The notes beneath the pieces were generated by a model. The model was not told the DNA's origin, searched no databases, and worked only from the letters and a program-made list of their open reading frames with translations. This document shows positions 1-11,532 of a stretch of 64,000 nt of DNA, in pieces; the stretch's first letter is position 1; each line of letters opens with the position of its first letter. Origin of the DNA: Haemaphysalis longicornis. Taxonomy: Eukaryota > Arthropoda > Arachnida > Ixodida > Ixodidae. Where the stretch lies: NCBI GenBank assembly GCA_013339765.2, contig CM023450.1, forward strand, positions 187,444,688 to 187,508,687. Direction: 5' to 3'. A program made the translations under genes and the position numbers.

Positions 1-600
1 ATCTTAGAGCGACGGATGCCTTCACCAGAATAACAAGCCGTCAGGTGCAAAGCATGACGACATGAACTAGAAGGTATCACAATAGGCAACTTTTAAGATC
101 CTTGGGTGACCCTGCATTATCGTTTCGCAACCGCAGTGTGGCGTTTGCTTGTAAGAACAGCTTTGGTTCCAAATTAATCTGCGCGGCTCCAAATATCCTT
201 CGCGCGGCTCGTTTTCCCCGGTACGGGCAGCCACTGGTTACCGACCTCCGCCGTAAGCCGGTTTGCTTCTCTGCTCATCCCTTCTTTGTAGCCTTCTGAC
301 GACAGAAGAGAATCTACACCTGCTGCTCCTCGCCCCCCGCCGCCAATTCATAGTGCTCGTGTCCCATGAGCCGTAGACGGGCAATTGTGTGGCGCGTCAA
401 CATCCATACGTCTTATGCTGTAAATTGAGACCAGGGTGACTTCGGCCAGCTTTACCCTCATGTATGCGTGGTGCCTCGAGAATATGCTACTACTTAAAGG
501 TGTCGTATGTAATTTGCTGCTACATGTGATGGGGCTCAGTAATTTCTGATTCTTATACGTTGTGGATTGTCGCGTAGTCTTTACTGGATTTCTCCATGTA
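1..600. other. No recognisable feature
   Basis: No reading frame here gives a protein I recognise, and I see no terminal repeats or tandem structure. The 65-codon frame at 102-299 has no motif and is probably chance. Confidence 0.4.
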
Positions 601-629
601 CAGCGGTCACTATGTCAAACCTTTCTTCA

Positions 630-1180
630 CATCCGAGCTCGACGAGTTGAGGAAATCAATGAATTTCATAACAAATAATTTTAGGGGTTGAGGAAGGAGG
701 TTGTTGAACTAAAGAAAATGCTTGTTTCGATGAAAACTTAGTCATGAGCTGAAGGAAGAAAACAGCAGTCTTTTGAGCGAACTGAAAGGGGTCAAGCAAG
801 AAGAGGTTGACTTGCAGTACTATAGCCGCCGAGGCGATCTCGAGATAAAAGGGGTTTCACTGGTCGCGGGGCTAGACCTTATCGCCACCATCAAAACCAT
901 TTCTGCCTGTGTGGACGCCTAAATCAGCGCTAACCGACATTGAGGTATTTCGTCGAGTGCCAGTGACGAATGCACCGCAGCACAACATTATTGCAAAGTG
1001 CACGCCACAAGCTGTCCGAGACAAACTTCTGAATGCTGCAAAAAGGCAAATGTTACACGTCTCTGCCTTGAATCTAAAAAGGGAAAAAGATACTGGAGCT
1101 TTTCATGGGTACGTGACGTGAACATCCTGATGCAAAAACTGAAAAATCTCGAATAGTGCACATTCGAAGTGCAGAAGACC
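630..1180 (+). pseudogene. Degenerate LINE ORF1-like protein
   Basis: Broken plus-strand frames resemble the nucleic-acid-binding ORF1 protein found with arthropod non-LTR retrotransposons. A charged Glu/Lys-rich stretch at about 640-780 could be the remains of a coiled coil. It is followed by a 'LEIKGVSLVAGLDL'-like stretch (about 838-885). The open frame at 909-1121 carries 'DIEVFRRVPV' and 'NIIAKCTPQAVRDKLL', the order seen in baculovirus FP-like C-terminal domains of such ORF1 proteins. Frameshifts and stops separate the pieces, and no matching ORF2 follows directly. The family assignment rests on pattern memory only. Confidence 0.5.
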
Positions 1181-1689
1181 TAGCCCAGATCGTCTAAGCC
1201 AATGTCTTTCAATGTGGCAGAAATTAAAAAATTATGGCTTGAGCGTGATCTATCCATATGTTACTATAAACATTCACAATTTTCGTTGAAATGTTATTCA
1301 TTTTCTTGTTTTTCCGTCACAGCCCTCGTTTGGGCCCGATGTTATTACGGCATCCAAGATGTCGCTTAAGGAAGGTGAAACCAATCAAATACCAGGCTAC
1401 GTGTGTTTGTCTTTGCCAAAAAACGGCCTGTTCTGCTAAGGCGACGCTGCCCTTTTGGTAAAATGTGGAATAGAGTGATTTTATAGTGAAATATGCTGAT
1501 GGGCTGATTGGTGCACTATGAATTACAAAATTTGCGCTAGCTGGACTTACAGAGGAAGTATGTCAAACAATGCTCATCTCTCAACTATTTATTTGCACGA
1601 TAAGAAGCTGCATAGACTTCTACATCAAATAAAACTATAAAAGCGTATAGTAACAGCGCTAAAAACACCACAAAACTACGAGCCCGCCT

Positions 1690-3200
1690 ACCGCCTGCTG
1701 GTCATTCATTCATTGGTTAAACATTGGATAATGACGGTTCCCTAATGCACCCACGCGAGTTTTTATAATCAGGCACGCTTCTGAAAGCTCACGCGCCACA
1801 TTTCCGATGTATTGTTAACGAAAAGGCAAGTTGGCAACGGGAACTAAGCAGGTACCTACACAAACATTTGAGTACGCTAAACACTAATGATCCGTTTTCC
1901 GCCAGGACATCGCATGCAGTAATGGACTATTTACAAGAAACGAGGCGATGTTGGTGGATTGTTTTTGTAGATATAGAAGAGTTGATCTTTTCAATTCTAT
2001 ATAACAAATTATTGACATCCGTACAAGAGTGTATTGAGGAGAATGGCGCAACGAAGTTCGAATATACTGCAGGTATTTCTGTTAATCGTTTCTTCTGCCT
2101 CCTCGAGTTCTACCTTTCCGCTATGGCCGTGAAGCATGACAATAGGCTGTAAATACAGAAAAAACCTGTATCACTTCATGCGTGGCCGCTGTTCTGACAA
2201 CTATTTTTTTTTATGGTTAGGACCATGAATTTACTACTAGACGTGAACAGTGAATTCGAAGAAAAAATCTTTAGATACGTAGCCTGCTTGATTGTTTTGA
2301 AAACGTTGGAATGTCTCGGCCACCAAGAAAGTGTTGAAAAGGTATTACAGACCTTCAGTGATTCGGGTGGCCGCTTGAAGTTTACGCACGAAATACGAAA
2401 AGAGCATAACCTTAGGTTCTTAGACACTGCATTCTGCGTAAAATAAAGACGTGTGTTTTGGATGTTTCTCCCAGCACTACGAAGGGGCTTCTGCCCTTTG
2501 AATCAGCTCACAAAAACTGTAAAACGTGCGATTTGGAGTCCTCTTTTAAGTCTTGTACCCAATGAATGTAAACCAGTTTGGACGCCCAGGTCTGCCGACT
2601 TTTGGATGCCCGCCACTCGTTAGCTACTGTCGACTGTATCGGAGGGGCTGCTTCAAAATCTAAAGCGAAAGCAGGGAAATCCTCAGGTAACAGCCGAGAA
2701 GAAAGCGAGGCCCGAGGTGGTACTGTATTTTCATACAGTAGCTCACAACGTTACGCGGGTCGCTACGAAATATCGGGTGCCTATTGTGTTTTCTACACCA
2801 TGCAGGCTTGGTGGGTTGTGCAGCCGTATCAGCAGAAAAAACAAGCCTAATCGATGGGGGAAGAAACACGCCATGCATTACGGGGGATGCAAAGTTGCTG
2901 TTTCTTACAAGATACCACTCACATGCGACAAGGTATATATTGTGCAATGTGGACGTTCCATATATTCTCTCCTCAGATAATATGATTTATCAATCAAGAA
3001 CGGCACTGGATCACACTTGTCCATTGCTTGCCGTGATTGTGGTTGTACGCCGTGCCTCAACGAAGCTAGTATCATTGACAGAAGCCGTGACACATTGGTG
3101 CGAGACGTTTTAGAAGCCTACTTTTTCAAAAAAATCAGTGAACCGTCATTACGACTTGTTAGCAATGAATTTCGTTTTCTACACAGCACACTCTAGGCGG
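1690..3200 (+). mobile_element. Penelope-like element remnant (RT plus GIY-YIG)
   Basis: This is a decayed Penelope-like retroelement, which codes one protein with reverse transcriptase followed by a GIY-YIG endonuclease. The RT part is visible at 1868-2152, with 'LNTNDPFSARTSHAVMDYL' and 'VDIEELIFSI' in place of the usual 'DIKDLYYS', then 'ECIEENG'. A second RT piece is at 2213-2446 ('EKIFRYVA', then 'FTHEIRKEHNLRFLDTAF'). The frame at 2717-2980 holds the linker and endonuclease start ('VPIVFSTPCRLGGLC', then 'YKIPLTCDKVYIVQCGR', matching GIY...YIG...R). A Cys/His tail ('HLSIACRDCGCTPC', about 3015-3050) continues to about 3180. At least four frameshifts or stops make it non-functional. The 5' end near 1690 is approximate. 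Confidence 0.75.
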
Positions 3201-4690
3201 GCTTCGGTATTGTCGGTGTCATGTGTCAAAGGCATCCCGAAAGAGGGGATGCATCAAAACCCCCCGAGCACAAAAAGAAACACAGAAACTGAAATTTGAA
3301 GTGCGCGCCAGGAATGCGCCAGTGAGCTAACGCTGCGCCTAAACACCGAGGCATCATGGCCAAATATGGTAGCGCACTGTTCAGCCAATTAGAGAACGTC
3401 ACGCAGGAGGCAAGTGGCGTGATCTCCAAATATGGACACGAAAAGGAAAGGAGCCAGTCTCAGAGTGTGTCTCGATCAAGCCCAGAGGGGTAAAAAGCGG
3501 AAAACACAAGGAGAAGCGAGGAGGGCGCAGCACCAGGAGGCAGGAGAAGCACGTGAAGAATGAGCCAGGGGGACGAGGCGAAGCCATTGACCATGCCACC
3601 AGAGCCTGGGCAGGAGCGGGCCGACCTCGCATCAGCAGCGGCGTCCTAGGCGCTCCCTAAACTTGTTTTGGAGCCCAACGGAATTGGTGGGGCACCAGAT
3701 GTTTAGTGTCCACGCTGTGTCGACGTTCGCTTCGACGGCACGGAAAGGCTACGTTTCCGCCGAAACCTACGTGGGACCTAAAGCGGCAGCGGCTACCCGA
3801 GAGTAGCCACCGAGGGAACACGTATGGACGCCCGGAGCCCACGCCGCCCAAGGAACGACCGCGCGCATCGAACGGCAGCATCAACACGAGATGACGACTA
3901 CCACCGAGTCGCGGCCAGGCAAGGGTGCGAAAGGTCAGCACCGACGACCGGGGTGGGCCAGTCAATTGCGGGAAGTTATCGTAGGACACTAGAAAGTATT
4001 TTTGGTTGAGACTTGGCTCAGGACAGTTATTGTTTCCTGATGAGGATATTTGAACAAATTGTGTAGAACTTTATCGTAGATACGTTTTGGGTTTTGATAT
4101 GAATTGTATTTTGGGATAGTTATTTAGGGGTTTCAGTGTTATCGGTTGTGTGCAATTTATTGCTTGAGTGCTTTGCGTAAGGGTTGTCCAAGTGTGAGAA
4201 TAAATGTATGTATTAAACGTGTCAACGGCCCTCCTGCGTGCATCTGAGCTGGCCAAGACAACCCCACCATCCATCACGGGACAGCGGTGTTGTTATGACT
4301 GTTCCTATCTGCTATGTAGAATCCTATGTAAGGCAACTTCTTTTCTGAAAATAGTAAGTTGCGCATTGTTTGTCTTCCTAACATGTATGCCCAGTTAGCG
4401 GAATTTTAAAATTCAATTTAGAATATGATTGCTTGAGTGAACTGTCATGTAGTAAAAATTCAATTGTATCTATTTTTGTTAACACCAGGGGGTACTTTAT
4501 CGGCCACCATTCACTAGCTTCAGTGACAGTATTTCGGCAATGGAAGTAATATTGGATCCTGTTAAGTCTCGTAGCAGTCCTCTAGTCTTAAGCGTCAATT
4601 TTGACTTTGATTTTAATTGTAGTTCGAGCCGAGAAAATGTTTCCGCCGCAATCATTTAGCTTACAAAAATGTCATCAGTTCTCCTACTCG
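3201..4690 (+). other. Unassigned; possible solo LTR at about 3232-4285
   Basis: No protein is recognisable. The stretch begins near a TG (TGTCAAAGG at about 3232) and has a promoter-like GC-rich first half. A plus-strand polyadenylation signal (AATAAA at about 4199) is followed by an AT-rich run and a GC-richer tail ending near '...CACGGGACA' at about 4280. That profile resembles the R-U5 end of an LTR. I found no partner copy in the window and no target duplication, so this is only a suggestion. Confidence 0.2.
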
Positions 4691-5049
4691 CATGTCAGCA
4701 GATTCTGCAGCATTTTTTTACCCTCTGCTGTGCAACACTGAAATAATTGCGGGAGCAGGAGTCAACAAAATTTCTATCACCGACCGCAATCTCACTTTTG
4801 TGTTCTACGCACTTTATTCACCTACTGAAAAACTTTCACACCGAATAAAATTGGTTGATTACGGACTTAACTGCCTTCTTTAATTAAACAATCTTAAAAC
4901 TCTACATCACAACGACGCTCACTAAGGACGTAAAAACTCCATTTGTTGTATACTGGATGCAGTCAGCAGATCCACGCAGGAGTTATCGCATCTTTAATAT
5001 AATCATGCTGCTTGCCCCTCTGTAACTAAGGACATACTCTCAGTACTTT

Positions 5050-6700
5050 TGGAAAAAGACAACAACTACCGTAGGTGTGTACAGGATCAAACAAACAATA
5101 ATTATAGCGGTTGATATTTATACTAGAGATATATGTCTGCTGAAATGATGAGAAAAACAAAAAAGCAGTATTGCAGCAAAATATAACTGACCGGAAGGGC
5201 CATCCTAAGTTCCCGTGGAAAATTATAGATAAGGTAACAGGTATAGGTTAATTAAACTGTGTTTTCCCCGATGTCCCAATGGGAGTAGCAAATACTTTGA
5301 TAGTTATTTCACTAGTACTGGTATTTCGCGAAAAAGCTTTATTATACCCTTGCTTGTTAACTGATTCAGCCAGAGAGGTAGATGAAGTCGTTCACTTTTG
5401 CTTCTTAAAAGAAGATGAAAATGTTTCAGCGGTACGTGGATTGCCAATTAATAACGAAATTGGCCATGATGACACCCATGGAAAGGTTTTCAAATACAAC
5501 ATTGCTATATTCTGCACCTGACTTGGTCAAAGTCTTCACCATGCCTTTGAATCCCATTGTTATCCAAATGTACAGAAACTCGCGATGGTGGTACCCGTGT
5601 TTAAATCAGGCGATCCAAATGGTCCTATCATTAACCGACCAGTATCCACTCTAGGCATCAATAACACCCTTTTACCTCAGCTTAGATATAGCTATTTCTT
5701 CACGAAAAACACGTAATATATCTTCAAAAGCATGGTTTTTGTGCACATAGGTCTACAGCCACAGCCATTCTGTCCCTATCAAAAATCCTTATCTCCACCC
5801 TTCATGAAAAGACAGTCGCCGTAGGTATCTTTTTTAGATATCAGGAAAGCATTTGATATGGTTTTGCCATAGGGTATTGTGGGGGAAGTTACGAGCATAA
5901 GGATTCGAGACGGCTCAAACAAGTCCTTTGAAAGCTATTTATCATTTCGTCAACACAAAGTCGTAATTGGTAATTGTCATTTTGGATATAGAGCAATCGC
6001 CTGTGGAGTACCGCAAGGCTCGGTGTGGTGGTCATGTTTTATTTCATATTTTAATAATAGACCCTTCCTGGGTAAGTTGCTTTTCAGGAGCTTTAATGTC
6101 GCAGATGACACTGCTTGGAGATTATTATGGCGGATTTATTGGGCGGGTTTATCAGCCCTTTCAAGTGGTTTTTTCCCAGTTAACACACTAACAATATTCT
6201 GATAAACCAAAAACGTAATTTTTAGTTCAAGCTTGAAGCCCGTAGAGTTTGATTGAATTTTGTTTTGCTATAGAAAATTGTAGGATTGAAAATGTGTCTT
6301 CTATTAAATACTTACGAGTCTTTTTCGATCAACAGCCGCACGGCAGGGAGCAAATTGATAGCGTGTGTAGGAAAACTTGGTTTTGGATGTACACACTCTT
6401 GAAACCCTGCGAACGCTTTCCAGATAAAATTCTCCGCAGCGTATATGCTCATTTTTGCACTGCCAAATAAGTACTGTAGTAAAACGCGGGTACATATGCA
6501 AGTTATTTAGCTCCACTTTAGAAACTACAAAAACTGAACGTTTAAAATAACAACGTTACTCTCCCGTGTAACCGCCCCAGCAGCACGTCATTTTGGCGAA
6601 ACTTTCGAGGGGCTTCTTCCTTTACATCTATCTCTTCGAATGACTACAAAATTGGTCACTTTTTGCGTCAATAACAGCATAGTGAATTTTAACATTCTTG
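5050..6700 (+). mobile_element. Jockey-type LINE remnant (reverse transcriptase)
   Basis: Broken plus-strand frames spell the RT of a jockey-type non-LTR retrotransposon. The order is: 'DRKGHPKFPWKIIDKVTG' (about 5190-5243), 'AREVDEVV' (about 5370), a piece at 5415-5654 ending in 'PIVIQMYRNS', the palm entry 'FLDIRKAFDMVLP' (about 5825-5870), 'FESYLSFRQHKVVI' (about 5930-5970) and 'ACGVPQGSV' (about 5998-6024). Next comes the catalytic region, now 'VADDTAW' in place of FADD (about 6098-6118). The thumb and C-terminus follow as 'FFDQQPHGREQIDSVCRKT' and 'FPDKILRSVYA' (6249-6470). Multiple frameshifts and stops are present. Upstream sequence at 4690-5050 may be decayed endonuclease but is not clear. 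Confidence 0.8.
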
Positions 6701-6959
6701 AGGCCGTTAACATTGTTTCATTTGCCCGGCTTCTACGAGTAGCCAGGCTACAAACAGGAACTGTCGACCCGTCATTGTTTGTGACAATGTGTGTGATGGA
6801 TTTTGATTCAGGGTCGTTAGTGCGAAAGTATTAAATGTATTCATGAAATGAAACGAAACTTGCAAGAAACATTAATTGAAGTGTAAAATGTTACTAGTAT
6901 ATTCCACATGTTTAGTTTTCAATAGTTACGTATTTTTATCATGAAGAAAATTATCTCCG

Positions 6960-7911
6960 TCATCATCATCATCAGCCTACTCAGCTCTAGTGCCGAACGA
7001 AGGCTTCTCTTATTGTCCTCCAACTATTCCTGTCCTTCACTGCTGGAGTCAAAACTTTACCTTAAATATGCTTATTTCATCCTTCCATCGGATTAATGGC
7101 CTTCCCTTTCTTCTAGACCCATCTCTTGGTATCGACTATTACCCTAATTGTCCACCGGTTATCGGTTTGTCTCATTACATAACCAGCCCAAGTGCATATC
7201 TTTTTCTTTGTTGGAACTGTACCTTCTGTTTGTTCTCTGATCCAGGGAGCTCGTATCGTGTCTCTGAGTGTTACTCCTAAACATTATTCGTTCCACGGGC
7301 TGTTGAGCCGGCCTAAGTTTGCTTTCTAGTTGTTTATTAAGGTGCCAAGTTTCAGTTCCATATATCATAACCGGCATTATATACTGGTCGTAGATTTTTC
7401 TCCCGAGTGACAGAGGTAGTTCACTTTTCATTATTTTGGAGTATTTGCGAGTGCTCCCCTACCCTTTGCTCATGACCGGATTTCCCTCTGGTTGTTGGGG
7501 TCTGCACCAGCCACCTCTCCGAGGTCGCTGTATGCTTTTACTTCTGGCACTTAATTTCCTAGGCTGGAGAGGGCGTTTTTGGCATGCTTATGCCTCATTT
7601 CTTTAAATTTATTTCTGATTGTAGTTCCTCAAACATTGCTTGCCGTATCACTCAGCAACGCTTTGTCAACCGCAATCCTCAAGTGGCTGAAGCATTCTCG
7701 GTTTGTCCATACTTCTGTTTTCCCTGTCAAGCTTTGACACATAATCTCCAAACATGCTGTCAATAGTTTTGGCGAAAAGGTATTTTCATGTCTTATTCCC
7801 TGTTTGATTGGGAATTTATCGCTTAAATTGTTGAGGGTTATCCTACCCCTGCATTCTTATATATGTCTTTGCGAAGTCTCATGTTGGTCTCGTTTATTCC
7901 TTTTGAGAGAA
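6960..7911 (-). mobile_element. RTE-type LINE, C-terminal half
   Basis: Minus-strand frames match the end of an RTE-clade reverse transcriptase. The open frame at 7159-7431 contains 'SLGRKIYDQYIMPVMIYG', 'TETWHLN' and 'LRPAQQPVERIMF', the usual RTE C-terminal block after the catalytic core, then 'HLGWLCNETNR' (the GH-A-R end). Nearer the insertion, broken frames give 'KFPIKQG'- and 'SPKL'-like pieces (about 7770-7860). The 3' end on the plus strand is a short 'catcatcatcat' run at 6960. The element is interrupted by gypsy-1, and its upstream half is at 11533-12240 on the same strand. Confidence 0.7.
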
Positions 7912-8096
7912 TGAGGGACGAGGTCTCGGAGACGACGTTTATTGTCCTCCTCGGAGCGAACGTACCGGGAAGCGCGAGACCGACGCTGACGATTATTTAC
8001 AGATGGTAATGGCGATGGGGCGAGACCGATCGCTTAAATTGTTGAGGGTTATCCTGCCCCTGATGTCTTTGCGAAGTCTCACGTTTATTCCTTTTA
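7818..8096. repeat. Tandem duplication of a Gypsy LTR/flank junction
   Basis: A unit of RTE flank (7818-7911) plus partial LTR (7912-8022) is followed by a second, shorter copy of the same flank (8029-8096), which runs into the full LTR at 8097. The two flank copies share 'atcgcttaaattg', 'ttgagggttatcct' and 'tgtctttgcgaagtctca'. The second copy lacks short blocks present in the first. Because the duplicated unit includes host-element flank, it arose after, or at the moment of, gypsy-1 insertion. Confidence 0.75.
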
Positions 8097-8312
8097 TGAG
8101 GGACGAGGTCTCGGAGACGACGTTTATTGTCCTCCTCGGAGCGAACGTACCGGGAAGCGCGAGACCGACGATGATGCTGGATTATTTACAATGGCGGGGC
8201 GTCAGTTCAAGAGATTCGGAAGCGTATCCCTCAGTGCTCACACTGGCCATGATAGGGGCGGTATCGCTTGCACTGCGTATCCCATTAATGTAACGCCGCG
8301 AATGCTCACACA
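8097..8312 (-). repeat. gypsy-1 3' LTR
   Basis: The sequence matches 11307-11532 nearly base for base, starting TGAGGGACGAGG and ending AATGCTCACACA on the plus strand. It is 10 bp shorter because of small internal deletions. A third, partial copy is at 7912-8022. Confidence 0.85.
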
Positions 8313-8329
8313 TTTTCCCTCCTCGGCTG

Positions 8330-10602
8330 AAGGCGGCCGCCTGGCCGCCGGCGGTTATGGTTGGCGACGGTTTAAAACGCTTCAAGCGGGAAACATGCAC
8401 GATTTCTGTTCCACGGCAGCGACGGTCCGTTGGAATATCCACTGGAGAAACGCGATAATTGTCTGGAGAAACTTGTTCGACGACGACGTAGGGACCGAGG
8501 TACCTGTGAAGAAACTTTCACAGAGGCCTGATGTGCGAATCGGAGTCCAAAGTAGCACCTAATCCCCTTTGCAGAACTCAACAGAACGATGTGATACGTG
8601 GTATCTTGCCTTCCGTTCTTGCTGACTCGAATCCGTGTGAAGTCGTGCCATCCGTCGAGAGTGAGCGATCCGCGTGGCGAACTCTTCATAAATGGTGTGA
8701 AGTGGCAGAGACCGGAGAGAGAAAAAAGGCGTTGTCGAGTGCAAAGAGGGTTGGCGGCCATATAACAAGGTAGAAGGGGGAGTACCCGTCGTGCGCTGAA
8801 CCGCTGAATTGTAAGCAAACGTAAGAAAGGGTAGGATGATATCCCAGTTTCTGTGTCGGGGCTTATGTACATAGACAGCATATCGGATAAGTGCGGTGAA
8901 AACGTTCGGTAAGGCCATTTGTTTGGGGATGATAACTAGAGCAAGTTTTGTGAATGGTTGTGGCAGCACGAAGGACTTCGGCAAGGACCTGAGAAAGAAA
9001 TGTCTTGCCGCGGTCACTAAGCAGGACCCGAGGGGCTCCATGTCGCAAGGTGATATTGCGTAAGGTGAAGTCGGCAACTTCGTGAGCAGAGGCAGACGGG
9101 AGGGGAGCAGTCTCCGCGTATCGAGTCAAGTGGTCCACCGCAGTTACGATCCAGCGGCAGCCATTATATGTAGGAGGTAAGGGCCCATGCAGGTCTATGC
9201 CCACGGTTTCAAAAGGAACAGATGGGCAGGGCACCGGGTGCAACAATCCAGCGGGAGGGGACGTAGATCGCTTGCGGTGTTGGCACGGGGCGCACGATGC
9301 GACATACTTTGCAAAACTTCTGGATAAGCCTGGCCAAAAAAACCGACTCCGGACGCGGTCGTATGTCTTTTCAAAGCCAAGATGTCCAGCCGTCGCATCA
9401 TCGTGAAGTGCCTTAAGCACGCCAAGATGACGCTCACGAGGAATTACTGGCACCCATTTGTAGCCTGTAGCATGGCGATTCATGTGGCAAAGTACTCCAT
9501 CAATCAGCCGGAAACCTGCTTCCAAAACGGGATCGGAATTCAACTTCAGGGTGGGGTATGGCACGTCTGGACAACTGAGATATTGTGTCAGCAATACGGA
9601 TGGCCGGGCGACGACAGGAGATAACGGCAGAGAAGCAGAGGCAAGAAAGTCCCATCCGAGAATGAGGTCATGGGCACACGGGGAAATAACTGCACACTGA
9701 ATAGAATGGCGAATTCCTCCTATCGAGACACGCACGGTACAATAAGCACTGGGCTGGATGTCAGTGTCATTGGCACCACGTAAACAAGGACCGGAATAAG
9801 GAGTCTTGACTTTTCTGAGACGCGAACACAGATTAGCACAAATCACAGACATTGTAGCCCCAGTATCAACTAATGCTTCCACTTGAATACCTTCGACAAC
9901 AACAGACAGCATATTAGCCGGTAGTTCAGGAGGAATTGTGGTCGGTCCAAGTGATGCAGTTTTCCCTCCAAAAACGGCAGCACCTAGTTTTCCTGTTGTC
10001 GGTTGGGGGGCATTGGTAACAGGTCGAAGTGGGTGACAAGGCCGACGGAATGGCGAAGGGGAACGACGTCGAACGGGGCGAGAATCGCGGGGATAGTCCA
10101 TGGCGTCAGGACAGGGAGACGAGCGGGCTGGAGGGGGCGAGTACCCACGCTGACGGGGGGCGTAGCTGAAGCGGTTGTCTCGTTCGAAGGGGGCATAGCC
10201 TCGTCGCTCATCCAGCTGGCGTCTGCGGCAAAAACGGGAAATGTGTCCTCTGATGCCACAGTAGAAGCACACAGGCCGGGCGCCTGGAGCACGCATCGGT
10301 CGCCACGTTGCAGAGTAAGGTGCCGGCATCGATGGTGCAGAGAGGGCGGTTAAGTGGCGGGCGCAGTCGGGTGCACGATGTGCTCCACGGGAATGGGTGG
10401 GCGGGACGCAGCTTCTGAATACGTGGGAATGTGTAGTGGCGCAGTCTGACATGGTTGGGGGAATGTTGGTCATACACGCCAGCTCTTCCTTGATCACGTC
10501 CCGCAGTCCATGTGCGCAGACAGGAGCATTCTGGGGGCAGGGAGCGTCACGCTGCTGCAGCTCCTCGCGTATCATAGCGCGTATTAAAGCACGGAGCTCC
10601 AC
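8330..10602 (-). pseudogene. gypsy-1 gag end-protease-integrase, RT/RH deleted
   Basis: The 579-codon open frame at 8863-10602 runs from the end of gag into pol. A zinc knuckle CX2CX4HX4C lies at residues 112-125, and an aspartic protease with 'VDTGATMSV' at D246 ends in 'LILGWDFL' (313-320). At residues 330-365, where about 700 residues of RT and RNase H are expected, the frame passes straight to the integrase zinc domain (H400, H407, C437, C440). The integrase core follows with D470, D530 and E566. Frameshifts near 8880 and 8560 move the C-terminus to other frames (8559-9077 and 8372-8600), where 'NWDIILPFLTFAYN' and 'SFLHRYLGPYVV'-like pieces are seen. The protein could not reverse-transcribe by itself. 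Confidence 0.85.
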
Positions 10603-11262
10603 ATCCCAGAGGGGATGGTAGGCCAGGAATCCTGCTGGAAGCGAATAGCTTGCAGATTGTCAAGGCGCTGGCATATCGGCCGCACTTCTGCAATGGTAGT
10701 GGGATTTTGTATCGCCAGGGCATTGAAAGCGAAAGAGAAGATTCCTTTCATGATGTGTCGTACCTTAACCGCCTCTGGCATGTCTTTGCCAACTCGACGA
10801 CACAGTCCGACGACGTCTTCTATGTACGAAGCGTAGGTTTCCTCCGGGTGCTGTATGCGGGCGTACAGTTTCTTTTTGGCTCCAGCCGCGCTAGCAGAGG
10901 ACGTGCCGAAAATCTGACGCAGTTGCTGAGTGAAGTCACTCCAATCAGAGAATCCTCCCGCATTATGTGTGGTACCAGGTCTCAGCCACCTTCTTCAAGG
11001 AGAAACCAACGTTCTGTAGCTTGAACGTGTCGTCCCAGCGGTTGAAGGAGCTTACCCTGTTGAACTGATCGAGTCATTCGTCCACGTCTTCACCACGGAG
11101 GCCATAGAAAAACGGAGGTTCGCGCTGGTGAGCGGTGATAGTAATGGCGGGCTGGACAGGAGCTGCTGCGCTGGTAGCACTACGGCTGCTCTCGTGCTGC
11201 ATGGTGCTGGTTGCTAGCGCCAAACGCCGACCCGATCGTAGCTCCAGCAGTGCGACCAAGAG
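10603..11262 (-). pseudogene. gypsy-1 gag, frameshifted
   Basis: The gag starts near 11259 ('MVALLELRSGRRLALA'). Through several frameshifts it passes 'FFYGLRGEDVDE' (about 11080-11110), broken capsid-like pieces (about 10850-11070), and 'MPEAVKVRHIMKGI' (frame 10584-10781), the late part of a Gypsy retrotransposon gag domain. It joins the zinc-knuckle frame near 10600. The capsid would assemble around element RNA if intact. At least three frame changes make it non-functional. Confidence 0.7.
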
Positions 11263-11306
11263 AGGTAGACGTCGGGATCAAGCGCACACTCCACCACTTG
11301 AGAGAG

Positions 11307-11532
11307 TGAGGGACGAGGTCTCGGAGACGACGTTTATTGTCCTCCTCGGAGCGAACGTACCGGGAAGCGCGAGACCGACGATGATGCTGATGATTATTTA
11401 CAGATGGTAATGGCGATGGGGCGTCAGTTCAAGAGATTGGGAAGAGTATCCCTCAGTGCTCACACTGGCCATGATAGTGGCGGTATCGCTTGCACTGCGT
11501 ATACCATTAATGTAACGCCGCGAATGCTCACA
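11307..11532 (-). repeat. gypsy-1 5' LTR
   Basis: This is the pair of 8097-8312, with TG...CA ends. The bases just left of it (11270-11306, plus strand) are the leader. The complement begins after a short spacer with 'tggtggagtgtgcgc', a candidate tRNA primer-binding site. I do not assign a tRNA. Confidence 0.85.

Larger units (their letters stand above)
8097..11532 (-). mobile_element. gypsy-1: LTR retrotransposon lacking RT/RNase H
   Basis: Two LTRs (216 bp and 226 bp) frame a gag-pol region on the minus strand. The element sits inside the RT region of an RTE LINE with the same orientation. A polypurine tract lies against the 3' LTR (complement of 8313-8325). No clean target duplication is visible, because the left edge has been duplicated (7818-8096). 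Total length is 3.4 kb; a typical Gypsy is about 5 kb. The missing part is the reverse transcriptase and RNase H. Confidence 0.85.

Noticed and set aside
8372..8881. Independent 169-codon minus gene
   Set aside because: It is mostly a shifted frame over the gypsy-1 integrase C-terminus.
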